From the IMG/VR virus record IMGVR_UViG_3300044712_000047, positions 1 through 36,563 of that record: 36,563 bases of DNA, one strand, 5' to 3'. Positions 8,040 to 16,622 of the stretch are shown piece after piece (the stretch's first letter is position 1; the number at the start of each line of letters is the position of its first letter). The notes beneath the pieces are model-generated. The model did not search any database and was not told the origin of the DNA. It saw only the letters and a program-made list of their open reading frames with translations. Source of the stretch: a virus. The position numbers and the translations under genes are program-made.

Positions 8040-8686
8040 TTCCAGTTCTAGGATTCGCTACCCTTACAAAGTTTGACCTAGCCCAACGCCTAATTGACTC
8101 GATTGACTACCCAGTCGAGCATCTGGTCATTGTCAATAACTCAGGAACAAAGTCTTGGCAACCAACCGTAAGTAAGGAATTTGTAAGGAATGTCTGGCAC
8201 ATCGAAGTCCCACACGGACTCGGTGCTAATGGTGCTTGGAATCTCATTATCAAGTCAACGCCTCACGCTCCTTACTGGGTCATCCCAAATGATGATGCTT
8301 ACTTCGAAGCAGGAGCTTTACAAACCATTGCAGAACAGGTAGATACCCAAGCCTTCAACTTCCTGAAGATTGATCCCAAATGGTCTTGCGTAATTCCAGG
8401 TGAAGGTGCTGTAATGAAGGCAGGGTTATGGGATGAAGCTTTCCACCCAATCTATTTTGACGATGACGAATACGAGTGGAGGATGAACAAACTTGGAGTC
8501 AGATTCAACACCATCAATGCAACAGTCCACCACGACAACTCGTCAACGCTTGCCAGTGGGTATCACGAGCGGAATAATGTTACTTTTTCTCGCAATCAGT
8601 CGCTATTTACAAACAAGAAAGCAGCAGAGGACACAAACATCCGAGGCTGGTCACTCAAAATCAGAAGGGACAACAGATGGGACTAA
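8036..8686 (+). CDS. GT-A type glycosyltransferase
   Basis: 216 aa, GTG start inside the previous stop. HLVIVNNSG near residue 33 is the first strand of a Rossmann-like GT-A fold. WVIPNDDAYF near residues 80-89 gives the metal/nucleotide-binding DD. FDDDEYEWRMNKLGV (around 141-155) resembles the acceptor-side ED/W segment of GT2 enzymes. It is short for GT2 but contains the whole core. Paired with the upstream GT-B enzyme it could build a disaccharide or longer glycan. Specificity cannot be read. The following gene overlaps it by ten bases. Confidence 0.75.
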   Translation: MIPVLGFATLTKFDLAQRLIDSIDYPVEHLVIVNNSGTKSWQPTVSKEFVRNVWHIEVPHGLGANGAWNLIIKSTPHAPYWVIPNDDAYFEAGALQTIAEQVDTQAFNFLKIDPKWSCVIPGEGAVMKAGLWDEAFHPIYFDDDEYEWRMNKLGVRFNTINATVHHDNSSTLASGYHERNNVTFSRNQSLFTNKKAAEDTNIRGWSLKIRRDNRWD

Positions 8687-9099
8687 AGGTTTATACGGGG
8701 GGAACATTCGACCTGATTCATTCAGGCCATGTGAATTTTCTTCGGGCTTGTGCAGAGATTGGCAGTGTTACCGTTGCGCTGAATACCGATGAATTTATCA
8801 CCGAGTATAAAGGCAAGCCTCCGGTTATGAATTACTACGAGCGACTCCAAGTGCTATCGGAGTTTCGCTCAATTACAAACATCATCCCAAATACACTAGG
8901 CTCAGACAGCAGAGCAGCTATTGAGCTGGCAAGTCCTAACATCATTGCTATTGGATCCGACTGGGCACGCAAGGACTACTACAAGCAAATGGGCTTTACG
9001 CAGGACTGGCTAGACGAGCGGGACATTATGTTGCTCTACATCCCATACACGCCTGGCATCAGCACCACAGAACTCAAGAGGCGAATCAGAGTAAACTAG
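8677..9099 (+). CDS. glycerol-3-phosphate cytidylyltransferase-like protein
   Basis: 140 aa, whole nucleotidyltransferase domain. GGTFDLIHSGH (8-18) holds the HxGH signature (His15-His18) of the TagD/cytidylyltransferase family, and ISTTELKRRI near the end matches the family's ISTTxxxxRI nucleotide motif. Relatives couple CTP to glycerol-3-phosphate or sugar phosphates, making CDP-activated donors. Directly behind two glycosyltransferases it probably supplies an activated substrate for them. Which phosphate it uses is unknown. It overlaps the previous gene by ten bases in another frame. Confidence 0.87.
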   Translation: MGLKVYTGGTFDLIHSGHVNFLRACAEIGSVTVALNTDEFITEYKGKPPVMNYYERLQVLSEFRSITNIIPNTLGSDSRAAIELASPNIIAIGSDWARKDYYKQMGFTQDWLDERDIMLLYIPYTPGISTTELKRRIRVN

Positions 9100-9103
9100 A
9101 TAC

Positions 9104-9715
9104 ATGGCGATTACTAACGGGTACTGCACGCTACAGCAGTTGAAGGACAGCCTTCGAATCAGCGACAATGTTGATGACACGATGCTAGAGCTTGCTATCG
9201 AGACCGCATCCCGCCAGATTGACGATTACTGCGAGCGTGTGTTCTACACCACTTCTGCTACCCGTTATTACACCCCTAGAGACTCGTATGTTTGTGAGAC
9301 CGATGACATCGTTAGCATCACAACTCTCAAGAGCTCCTCTGCCGGAAACGGAACCTACGACATCACTTGGGCAACCACTGACTACCAGACTGAGCCTTTG
9401 AACGGTATCGCTGGTGGCATCAGCTCTCCAGTGACTCACATAAGGGCTATTGGCAACTACCTGTTCCCTATGTGGAGCCCTAGTAGCGTAAATGCTGGCG
9501 AAGCTACTGTGCAGGTTGTGGGAACATTCGGTTGGTCAGCAGTGCCTACTGCAATCAAATACGCAACCATTTTGCTAAGCTCCCGCCTATTCAAGCGTAT
9601 GGACAGCCCGCTAGGTGTGGCTGGTATTGGCGACCTAGGTGTAATCCGAGTCAGCCGTATTGATCCTGACATTGACGCTCTAATCAGCCCATTCAAGAAG
9701 ATGAGGATGGCGTAG
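9104..9715 (+). CDS. head-tail connector (gp6-like adaptor)
   Basis: 203 aa. The N-terminal block YCTLQQLKDSLRI followed by DDTMLELAIETASRQIDDYC is typical of the gp6-like adaptor family, which forms a ring under the portal. The C-terminal half is longer than in HK97 gp6, with a beta-rich section and an end rich in basic residues (FKKMRMA). It comes straight after the sugar cassette and overlaps the next gene's GTG by one base. No other role fits this position. Confidence 0.83.
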   Translation: MAITNGYCTLQQLKDSLRISDNVDDTMLELAIETASRQIDDYCERVFYTTSATRYYTPRDSYVCETDDIVSITTLKSSSAGNGTYDITWATTDYQTEPLNGIAGGISSPVTHIRAIGNYLFPMWSPSSVNAGEATVQVVGTFGWSAVPTAIKYATILLSSRLFKRMDSPLGVAGIGDLGVIRVSRIDPDIDALISPFKKMRMA

Positions 9716-10119
9716 TGGCAGACATCGCAGACATCCGTGCAGGGATTGTAGCGAACCTAGCTACCATCAGCGGTCTACGCACCTCTGCGGAACTGATTGA
9801 CAACCCCACGCCTCCTATAGCTCTTGTCAGCCTAGAGTCCATTGACTACGACCTGGCAATGCAACAGGGACTCACTCAATACAACTTCCTAATCACCGTC
9901 ATCGTTGGGCGTAGTGCCGAGCGTGAGATGCAACGCAAGCTTGATTCATACTGTCAGCCGACTGGGGCATACTCAGTCAAGTCTGCTGTAGAATCTAATA
10001 GAACTCTGTCGGGCGAGATTTATGACCTTCGGGTAATAAGTACTGGTTCGATTGGGTCAATACAAATAAACGACCAAACCTACTTGGCGGCTGAGTTCAC
10101 AGTCACCGTCTATGCATAA
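9715..10119 (+). CDS. tail terminator protein
   Basis: 134 aa, GTG start overlapping the previous stop (TAGTG). It shows the pattern of actinophage tail terminators: IRAGIVANLATISGLRT, NPTPPIALV, an internal FLITVIVGRSAEREMQRKLD and a C-terminal YLAAEFTVTVYA. The protein caps the tail tube and sets the joint to the head. Its place between connector and tail tube gene supports this. No oddities seen. Confidence 0.75.
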   Translation: MADIADIRAGIVANLATISGLRTSAELIDNPTPPIALVSLESIDYDLAMQQGLTQYNFLITVIVGRSAEREMQRKLDSYCQPTGAYSVKSAVESNRTLSGEIYDLRVISTGSIGSIQINDQTYLAAEFTVTVYA

Positions 10120-10128
10120 GGAGAAATA

Positions 10129-10542
10129 ATGGGTAAGTTCATTGCCACCGGAACTAAGGTGACACTAAATGGAACCGACATCTCCAGCTCTTGTGCCCGT
10201 GCAGAGCTGGTGATCAACGCCGCCGAGGTTGATGTAACCGATTTTGGTAGCGCAGGCTGGACTGAGGTCATCGGTGGCCTAAAGTCTGGTCAGGTATCGC
10301 TTGACTTCCACAGCGACTTCGGAGTGGGTGCAGTTTCGACCCTATTCCAGCCGCTAGTTGGAACCATCGGAACCGTGACTATCGTTGCTGCTAACGGAAC
10401 CGCTGCTTCGGCAACGACTCCGCTATACACCGCAACCGTGCTTGTAAATTCCTTCAGCCCTATTGCTGGGGCTGTGGGCGACCTCAGCACCTTCAGCGTG
10501 ACGCTACCAACCACCGGAGCCGTCACCTACGCAACCGCATAA
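10129..10542 (+). CDS. major tail (tube) protein
   Basis: 137 aa with a strong AAGGAG site before the ATG. Small, all-beta: GTKVTLNGTDISS, AEVDVTDFGSAGWTEVIGGLKSG-type turn (about residues 30-52), and repeated Thr/Val-rich strands at the end (LPTTGAVTYATA). This matches the tail tube subunit that polymerises on the tape measure. It lies directly before the tail assembly chaperone pair, the conserved order in siphoviruses. Confidence 0.88.
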   Translation: MGKFIATGTKVTLNGTDISSSCARAELVINAAEVDVTDFGSAGWTEVIGGLKSGQVSLDFHSDFGVGAVSTLFQPLVGTIGTVTIVAANGTAASATTPLYTATVLVNSFSPIAGAVGDLSTFSVTLPTTGAVTYATA

Positions 10543-10551
10543 GGAGAATAA

Positions 10552-10803
10552 ATGAAACTCAACCTACAAGTTACTTACGACAACGGCAAGTCCAAGGAAG
10601 TAGTGTGCAACGCTGCTGATCTGGTTGCCTTTGAAGATAAGTACAATGTTTCAATCTCTGTACTGGGAACCGAGACCAAGCTGGGCTACTTGCTCTACTT
10701 GGCTTGGCACTCGGAGAAGCGCACTGGTTCGACCCAGGACAGCTTCGACAAGTGGCTTGAGTCTGTGGCATCTGTCGGAGACTCAGGCAACGACCCAAAA
10801 TAA
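10552..10803 (+). CDS. tail assembly chaperone, short form
   Basis: 83 aa, with AAGGAG before the ATG. It corresponds to the lambda gpG role: an abundant chaperone that coats the tape measure during tail assembly. YLAWHSEKRTG and the acidic centre fit actinophage homologues. The end GNDPK is encoded by GAC CCA AAA, forming the slippery heptamer C CCA AAA; most ribosomes stop at TAA 10801-10803, the rest shift to the long form. Confidence 0.88.
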   Translation: MKLNLQVTYDNGKSKEVVCNAADLVAFEDKYNVSISVLGTETKLGYLLYLAWHSEKRTGSTQDSFDKWLESVASVGDSGNDPK

Positions 10804-10952
10804 AGGGGCTGGGAGATTCCTCCTCTCACTGGTTCATCGCTGGACTAGCTGTCGAGACAGGAATCGCCCCCAGCTTACTGATGCAGGAATCCCCACGAAT
10901 GTTGTGGACTATGCAAAGATGGTTGGCTGCTAAGAACCTTCCAAGGCAATAA
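10552..10952 (+). CDS. tail assembly chaperone, long form by -1 frameshift
   Basis: Slippage on CCCAAAA (10794-10800) re-reads base 10800 and continues 50 codons in the -1 frame to the TAA at 10950-10952, giving 133 aa. The added tail, from IKGLGDSSSHWFIAG to WLAAKNLPRQ, has the family pattern WFIAGLAVETGIAPS and MLWTMQRWL seen in gpGT-type proteins. It has no start of its own. A terminator hairpin begins six bases after the stop. This is known siphovirus biology; the exact slip site here is read from sequence. Confidence 0.9.
10794..10800 (+). other. programmed -1 ribosomal slippery site
   Basis: C CCA AAA (X XXY YYZ) in the zero frame, directly before the TAA of the short chaperone. The -1 frame after it is open for 50 codons with conserved content. 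The GC-rich sequence just downstream (GGGGCTGGGAG) could supply a stimulating structure. Confidence 0.88.
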
Positions 10953-10957
10953 GGAGA

Positions 10958-10984
10958 ACCGCCCTTCGGGGCGGTTTTTCTTTT
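10958..10984 (+). terminator. rho-independent terminator after chaperone genes
   Basis: ACCGCCC (10958-10964), UUCG tetraloop, GGGCGGT (10969-10975), then TTTTCTTTT. The stable C(UUCG)G loop makes this a textbook terminator. It lowers transcription into the tape measure region relative to the tube and chaperone genes. Confidence 0.94.
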
Positions 10985-11020
10985 GACGGTAAACTTATAC
11001 GAGATGATTGGCGGTTCCCA

Positions 11021-11740
11021 TTGGCTCTACCTATAGCGGCAGCAGCACGAGTTATTCCACAAGCAGTGGTAAGAATGACTCCTATGCGTGGGGGAACCTT
11101 CGGTGCAACTTCCGGTGTTCGGTTGGAGATTACCAACTGGAATGAAGTAATGAAAGTCATTGTCAAAATGGACAAGGACTACGCACGAGAGCTTAGAAAA
11201 GACTTCAAGCGCATTGCTCGACCTGTTCAAACTGCTATCAAGCAAGGCATCCCTGGCAAGGGTAAGCCACCACTAAGCGGAATGAGACAGGTGCACTTCG
11301 GTCGCCTAGCGTGGGGATCAACCTACGGCAAGGGTGCAAAGCCATCCAAGTCGGTTCTTATTCAGACTCCTAATACTCGCAAGCGTAAATACAAGAACAC
11401 TGAGATTGCCATCGCTCGTCTACAGGTGCAGTCGCCTGCTACCGTGCTTGCTGACATGGCAGGTCGCAAGAGCAACACAAAGGCTCGTAAGGGACTCACG
11501 CCTAAGTACGACTACATGTATACCATCAATGGTCAGAAGGTTCCTGGTAAGCGTCAGCACACCGTAAAGCAGTGGAACTTCGTATCTCAAATTTCAGGTG
11601 GTAAGTTCATCAAGCAAACCTATGCATCTCGTTTCATCTGGCCTTCAGCTCTAAAGGCTCTTCCACAGGCTCAAAAAGAGATTGATGCTTCCATCACTCA
11701 AGCTAACATTCGTGTCAACCAGCTGCTTAGGAGTTTGTAA
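11021..11740 (+). CDS. minor tail / tail completion-like protein
   Basis: 239 aa from a TTG at 11021; no upstream ATG is in frame, and ATG codons at 11075 and 11084 are alternatives (residues 19 and 22). The middle has RKDFKRIARPVQTAIKQGIPG, reminiscent of HK97 gp10-like proteins, and the whole protein is very basic with several Lys/Arg-rich runs (TRKRKYKN). No enzyme motif is seen. It sits after a terminator and directly before the tape measure gene (TAATG overlap), so a tail assembly role is likely; identity is not certain. Confidence 0.7.
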   Translation: MALPIAAAARVIPQAVVRMTPMRGGTFGATSGVRLEITNWNEVMKVIVKMDKDYARELRKDFKRIARPVQTAIKQGIPGKGKPPLSGMRQVHFGRLAWGSTYGKGAKPSKSVLIQTPNTRKRKYKNTEIAIARLQVQSPATVLADMAGRKSNTKARKGLTPKYDYMYTINGQKVPGKRQHTVKQWNFVSQISGGKFIKQTYASRFIWPSALKALPQAQKEIDASITQANIRVNQLLRSL

Positions 11741-14700
11741 TGGCGGGTAAAGTCAATGTCCCAGTAACAGTTGCGATTCAGGGACTCGCTAAGACGCAAG
11801 CTCAACTAGGTCAGCTTGGTAAAGGCATTTCTTCGGTTGGTAAGACCGCAGGCTTGGCTGCTGCTGGTTTTGCTGCCTTTGCAGGTGGTATCGCCATTGG
11901 TAACTTCATTGGTCAGGCTATCGAAGGTGCTCGTGACCTAGAGCGTAACTACGCAGGTCTAAAAGCTGTATTCGAAAATCTAACGCCTCGTATGAAAACC
12001 TTTAGCGAGAGTGCCGTAAACATGGGTCTCTCAATGAAGGATGCTTCAAAGGCATCTGTATTCATCGGTTCGGTGCTAAAGCAGTCTGGCTTTTCAATTA
12101 GTGAGACCGCTGACCTCACTGAGCGTCTAGTAGGACTAGCAACTGACCTATCCATCACCTATGGTTACGATGTGCAAGAAGCCCTGATGGGTATGACTGC
12201 ATTGTTCCGTGGTGAATACGACCCGATTGAAAAGTTCGGTGTTGCTATGAAGCAATCCGAAATCAACTCGGAACTAGCAGCTCGTGGTATGGGCAACCTT
12301 GAGGGAGCTGCCCGCCGTTTTGCCGAACAGCAGATTCGTGTCGAGCTTTTGTTCCAGAGGTCGCAGGATGCACAGGGAGCGTTTGCCCGTCAGTCTGGAA
12401 CGCTTGCAGCTGAGCAACTAAAGCTATCCGCAAGCTTTGACAATGTTCGTGACACTGTAGCGAAGTCATTGCTTCCAAGCATTGCTGGCGCACTAATTGA
12501 TTTGCAGGGCATTCTAGATCGAGTAGCTCCGAAGATGGAAGCTGCTTTTGAGAAGGCTGGCCCTGTCCTAGATCGTCTTGTAGATTCCGTTATGCCACTG
12601 ATTGAGGATGCGATTGTCATTCTTATTGATGGCTTCTCAAAGGCTACAGAGTTTGTTGGTGAGCTACTTGATCCAACTACTTCACTTGGGGAAACTCTTG
12701 CGGGTATTGCTGTTGGGTTTGAGAACCTCATAGAACTAGTTACTACCGGACTTGACCAGAACCCTTGGATTATCGAGCTTGGTAGCTGGCTGGGCGAGAC
12801 CTTCCTAAATGCCATCCACGACATCATCTATGGTCTAAACGAGTTCCTAGTTGTTCTAGGTGTCCTTGGTGAGCAATGGCACGCATTTGTCACTGGTGAC
12901 TGGGAAACCCTGTTCAATACTGACTGGACTGCACAAGTAAATGGTGCTCTAGCTGTCAATGATGCTATTTACAATCAAGAACTAGCCGTTAGACAACTAA
13001 ACGCTGAGCTATCTGAAACTGAGCGTCAGGCTTATCGCAATGCTAAGGCTGTGACCGCCCAGGCTGCAGGTCTTTCCAACTCAAACCTGCCTAAGTACAT
13101 TCGTGACAGCCTGAGTGGTGCTAATGCAGTCAGCGAGGACAAGGGCGGTGGCGGTGGTGGCGAAAAGAAGGCTAAGGACTATGTAAAAGAGTTCTTCAGC
13201 AAAATTACCGAGGAAATCAAGAAACAGCGTGCTCGTGTTCAGCTTGAGCAGATGGGTGCGTCTGAAGGTCTTATTGACTCCATCCTTGGCTCACAAAGCT
13301 GGGAAAAGATTTGGCTACAAATCAAATCCGGTAAGAAGCCACTTGAAACTCTACAAAAGCAATTCAATCAGACTGCTGCTGGTGCTAAGGAACTTGCAGA
13401 TGCGGCTAAGGCATCGGCTGACGCACTCAAGGCATACGAAGATGCTGTTGCTGAAATTGACGCAGAGCTTACGGCAACTCTTGAGGACATCAAGAAGCGT
13501 TTTGATGATGTTCGCATAACTTTTAGCGACCTGATAAATGGATTCTCTGTTCTACCTACTGTTGCTCGTGAGCTGGGTCAGTTTGAGGCAGAGGCTTCTA
13601 ACTTCCTACAGTCACTTGAGGATTCGCTTCTATCAGCCTTCCGCAATGGCGACCTACTCGAAGAGGGCTACAACAACCTTCGCAAGTATGCACAGGGCGA
13701 ACTAGCAGTTCTAGCTGGCATCCAGCGTAAGCGTGACGAGCTGGCTCAGCGTGTAAGCCTAGCTGAGTCAATGATCAATGAATACCGTCAGGCATTTACG
13801 GCTTCTATGAGCCTCACAAGCCTGATGGACAGCCTTTCGGGTGATGTCCAGAAGAGAACTGTTACTGAAGTCTCAAAGGGCGTTACACAGCTCGGTAAAG
13901 ACCTACGCAACTTCAGCGTCACCGTCACCCGTTCCTACGAGGAAACCATTGACGATGTTGCCAACAAGTCTCAGGGCTTACTAAACGGCTTCCGTGACAT
14001 GGCAACTAAGGCTCGTAGCTTCGCAGAGAACCTACGCAAGCTACGGGACATGAAGCTTGACCCTCGACTATTCAGTCAGCTTGTCCAGGCAGGTGTCGAG
14101 GCAGGTGGAGCAACTGCTCAAGCTCTGGTAGAGGGTGGCTACGATACCGTTAGGGAAATCAGCGACCTATTCGCTGAGGTAGATACTCTCGGTGGCGAAC
14201 TAGGCTTTGATGTCTCTAAGACCTTCTACGACTCAGGTCAGAAGCTAATTGACCAGCTACTTGCAGGTATGCGTGCCGAGCAGGATGCGCTTGAGACGCA
14301 AGCAGAGACCATGGCAGAGGCTTTTGCCAAGGCTTTCAGGGAAAAGTTTGGTCAGGCAATTACAGCCGCTCAGTCAGCCGCAGAGACCGCTGCACGAGGC
14401 GTTGCCGATACTGCTAAGGGTGAGCTACAAGTGCCTCCAGCAGCTATTGACCAAGAGGCTCTTGCTACCCTAAAGAGACTAATTGAGCGGGCTAACCAAT
14501 ACATCATCAACCTAGGTGGTACTAACCTTTCGGCAACTGCTGGTGCAGTAGTCAAGCGTGATCTATACCAAGAGCTGTTCGACTTGGTAAATGCGGGCAA
14601 AAAGGTTGATTTGACTGGAATTGAAGCTGGTTTGACTTCTGCCGAACTTGCTCAGCGTGCGGCTAATGCAGGTGCAAATGTCACCAACATCACCGTCAAT

Positions 14701-14802
14701 GTCAGCACTGATGCCACTCAGTCAAACGCTATGGTCGGACAGACGATTGCGAATGTCATCAACAACTACACCAACAAGGGTGGAGCCCTTGTTGCCTACT
14801 AG
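11740..14802 (+). CDS. tape measure protein
   Basis: 1020 aa, the longest gene. Residues 30-60 are hydrophobic (GLAAAGFAAFAGGIAIG), followed by the conserved block with LATDLSITYGYD and MTALFRGEYDPIEKFGVAM found in tape measures. The centre is helical with coiled coils, has a Gly-run linker GGGGGGE near residue 470, and further hydrophobic stretches. With about 0.15 nm per residue the tail would be near 150 nm. It sets tail length and may help DNA pass the membrane. It overlaps the previous stop (TAATG). Confidence 0.95.
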   Translation: MAGKVNVPVTVAIQGLAKTQAQLGQLGKGISSVGKTAGLAAAGFAAFAGGIAIGNFIGQAIEGARDLERNYAGLKAVFENLTPRMKTFSESAVNMGLSMKDASKASVFIGSVLKQSGFSISETADLTERLVGLATDLSITYGYDVQEALMGMTALFRGEYDPIEKFGVAMKQSEINSELAARGMGNLEGAARRFAEQQIRVELLFQRSQDAQGAFARQSGTLAAEQLKLSASFDNVRDTVAKSLLPSIAGALIDLQGILDRVAPKMEAAFEKAGPVLDRLVDSVMPLIEDAIVILIDGFSKATEFVGELLDPTTSLGETLAGIAVGFENLIELVTTGLDQNPWIIELGSWLGETFLNAIHDIIYGLNEFLVVLGVLGEQWHAFVTGDWETLFNTDWTAQVNGALAVNDAIYNQELAVRQLNAELSETERQAYRNAKAVTAQAAGLSNSNLPKYIRDSLSGANAVSEDKGGGGGGEKKAKDYVKEFFSKITEEIKKQRARVQLEQMGASEGLIDSILGSQSWEKIWLQIKSGKKPLETLQKQFNQTAAGAKELADAAKASADALKAYEDAVAEIDAELTATLEDIKKRFDDVRITFSDLINGFSVLPTVARELGQFEAEASNFLQSLEDSLLSAFRNGDLLEEGYNNLRKYAQGELAVLAGIQRKRDELAQRVSLAESMINEYRQAFTASMSLTSLMDSLSGDVQKRTVTEVSKGVTQLGKDLRNFSVTVTRSYEETIDDVANKSQGLLNGFRDMATKARSFAENLRKLRDMKLDPRLFSQLVQAGVEAGGATAQALVEGGYDTVREISDLFAEVDTLGGELGFDVSKTFYDSGQKLIDQLLAGMRAEQDALETQAETMAEAFAKAFREKFGQAITAAQSAAETAARGVADTAKGELQVPPAAIDQEALATLKRLIERANQYIINLGGTNLSATAGAVVKRDLYQELFDLVNAGKKVDLTGIEAGLTSAELAQRAANAGANVTNITVNVSTDATQSNAMVGQTIANVINNYTNKGGALVAY

Positions 14803-14814
14803 TGGAGAACAAAG

Positions 14815-16041
14815 ATGAGCCTACCAGTTCCTAAAGTAGAAATCGGTTTCGACCTAGTTGGCTCCGATGCACCATTTTTCACGCTAGATGACCCAGTAAA
14901 AGGTCGCCTAGACAACACCACATACACGCTATCTGGCTCTATTTTCTACGATGTAACTGACAAGGTAAAAGCCATCAGCATCCGCCGTGGTAAGAACCGA
15001 CAGCTAGATCAGTACGACCCTGGACTGGCGAATGTCGTGTTCAACAACGATGACCGCACCTTTGACCCTGAGTATGCTGATAGCCCTTATGCCGGACAGA
15101 TTATTCCAAAGCGTGCTGTTCGCATCTCATCTGGTGGCGAGTTCCTATTCCACGGCTCTGTAGATGACTGGAACCTTGACTATGTGCCGTTTGGTTCCTC
15201 AGAGGCTTCTATGGCTTGTAGCGATGGCTTCTCCGACCTACAACGCAGAACTCTAACTGCTGGCACTGCAACGCCACAAACAACTGGTGAGCGTATCGAG
15301 ACGATTCTCTCATCAGCAGATGTCAACTGGCCTACTGCCGACAGAAACATTGACACGGGTCAGACCGACCTAGGTGCAGATGTTATTGCAGAAGATACTG
15401 TAGTAATTGACTATCTACGCACGGTCACTCAGTCAGAGCCAGGACAGCTATTCCTATCTAGGGACAACAAACTCACCTTCTTTGGTCGCAATCCACAGCC
15501 TGCGACTACTGCATTGAAATTCACTGATGATGGAACAGGCATCCCGTATCAGAACCTCAAGGTTGTATACGGCTCTGAGTTGCTCTACAACGAGATTGTG
15601 CTTAGCAATGTAAACAATGTGACTGCTGTCGCTACAGATCAGACTTCAGTAGAGCAGTATGGCATCTTGAACTACACCGCCAGCGGTTTGCTCATCTCAA
15701 GCTCAGGCGACCTAGCCAACATTGCTGTTCACACCGCAGACAAATACTCCAGCCCTGAATACAGGTTTGACTCACTAGACCTTATCTTGGATAAGTTCGA
15801 TACTGACACTCAGACTGACTTGCTCTCGATGGAGCTAGGCGACCTTGTGCAAATCGTGTTCACGCCTAACCAGATTCCACCAAGCATTAGCAAGTATGCC
15901 GAGGTTATTCGCATCAGTCACGACATCACTCCTAGGGGTCATGTTATGTCGCTGGGCTTCTCAACCATTGATGTCGGCTTCTGGACTCTTTCCAATCCTG
16001 CCTTTGGTAGACTATCTGCAGGAAACACATTAGCTTTCTAG
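14815..16041 (+). CDS. minor tail protein (distal tail/baseplate)
   Basis: 408 aa. The N-terminal half carries ISIRRGKNRQLDQYDPGLA and VFNNDDRTFDPEY, a block shared by many actinophage minor tail proteins that lie after the tape measure. The C-terminus ends with a beta-rich domain (ITPRGHVMSLGFST). It probably forms the tail tip ring joining tube and adhesins. There is no protease or hydrolase motif. GGAGAA precedes the ATG by seven bases. Confidence 0.8.
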   Translation: MSLPVPKVEIGFDLVGSDAPFFTLDDPVKGRLDNTTYTLSGSIFYDVTDKVKAISIRRGKNRQLDQYDPGLANVVFNNDDRTFDPEYADSPYAGQIIPKRAVRISSGGEFLFHGSVDDWNLDYVPFGSSEASMACSDGFSDLQRRTLTAGTATPQTTGERIETILSSADVNWPTADRNIDTGQTDLGADVIAEDTVVIDYLRTVTQSEPGQLFLSRDNKLTFFGRNPQPATTALKFTDDGTGIPYQNLKVVYGSELLYNEIVLSNVNNVTAVATDQTSVEQYGILNYTASGLLISSSGDLANIAVHTADKYSSPEYRFDSLDLILDKFDTDTQTDLLSMELGDLVQIVFTPNQIPPSISKYAEVIRISHDITPRGHVMSLGFSTIDVGFWTLSNPAFGRLSAGNTLAF

Positions 16042-16048
16042 GAGAATA

Positions 16049-16615
16049 ATGGCTGGAGCAGGATACAAGTCTTGGGATGCTTTGGACATCCTAGCTGCCG
16101 CCGAAGTAAACACATACCTTATGGAGCAATCCGTAATGTATTTTGCAAGTGCCGCAGCTCGTAGTGCAGCTTTGCCTACTCCTTCGGCTGGTATGCACTC
16201 GTACCGTGCTGATGGCACTGTCGTAGAGGTCTACAACGGCTCTGCATGGGTTTCTGCCAACTCAGTAGGTGGAACTCTATCCATCAACGCTACAGCGGTC
16301 ACAAACACCCTTACAAGCTCTACAGTGACCTCCTACACGGTTGCTTCGACTGACCAGTCAACTGTTCTACGCTTCACTGCATCAGGAACCGCTACCGTGA
16401 CCGTAGGAACTGCCACAGGCTTCACTGCCGCACAGCGTGTAGACATCCTGGCTGATGGCACTGCGGGCGTAAGGCTAGTCGCTGGAGCAGGCGTTACCTT
16501 TGCTGGTGCTGGCACTGCTGGAACTGCATACACTTTGGCTCAGTACGAAGCCGCAACTATCTTGGCGGTAGCATCTAACACTTACCGCATCATCGGAAAC
16601 ATCGAAGCGGTCTAG
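16049..16615 (+). CDS. minor tail protein, paralogue 1
   Basis: 188 aa with a good AGGAG site. The N-terminal 70 residues (SWDALDILAAAEVNTYLMEQ, then VYNGSAWV) align by eye with the next protein, implying a duplication. The rest is Thr/Ala/Val-rich and beta, ending in AATILAVASNTYRIIGN. This kind of N-terminus attaches short fibres to the tail tip in actinophages; the C-terminal strands may contact the host. No enzyme motif. Confidence 0.72.
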   Translation: MAGAGYKSWDALDILAAAEVNTYLMEQSVMYFASAAARSAALPTPSAGMHSYRADGTVVEVYNGSAWVSANSVGGTLSINATAVTNTLTSSTVTSYTVASTDQSTVLRFTASGTATVTVGTATGFTAAQRVDILADGTAGVRLVAGAGVTFAGAGTAGTAYTLAQYEAATILAVASNTYRIIGNIEAV

Positions 16616-16622
16616 GAGAGAA

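Noticed and set aside
10983-11000. Promoter TTGACG with TTATAC before the 11021 gene
   Set aside because: Boxes are about 8-9 bases apart, too close for sigma factor.
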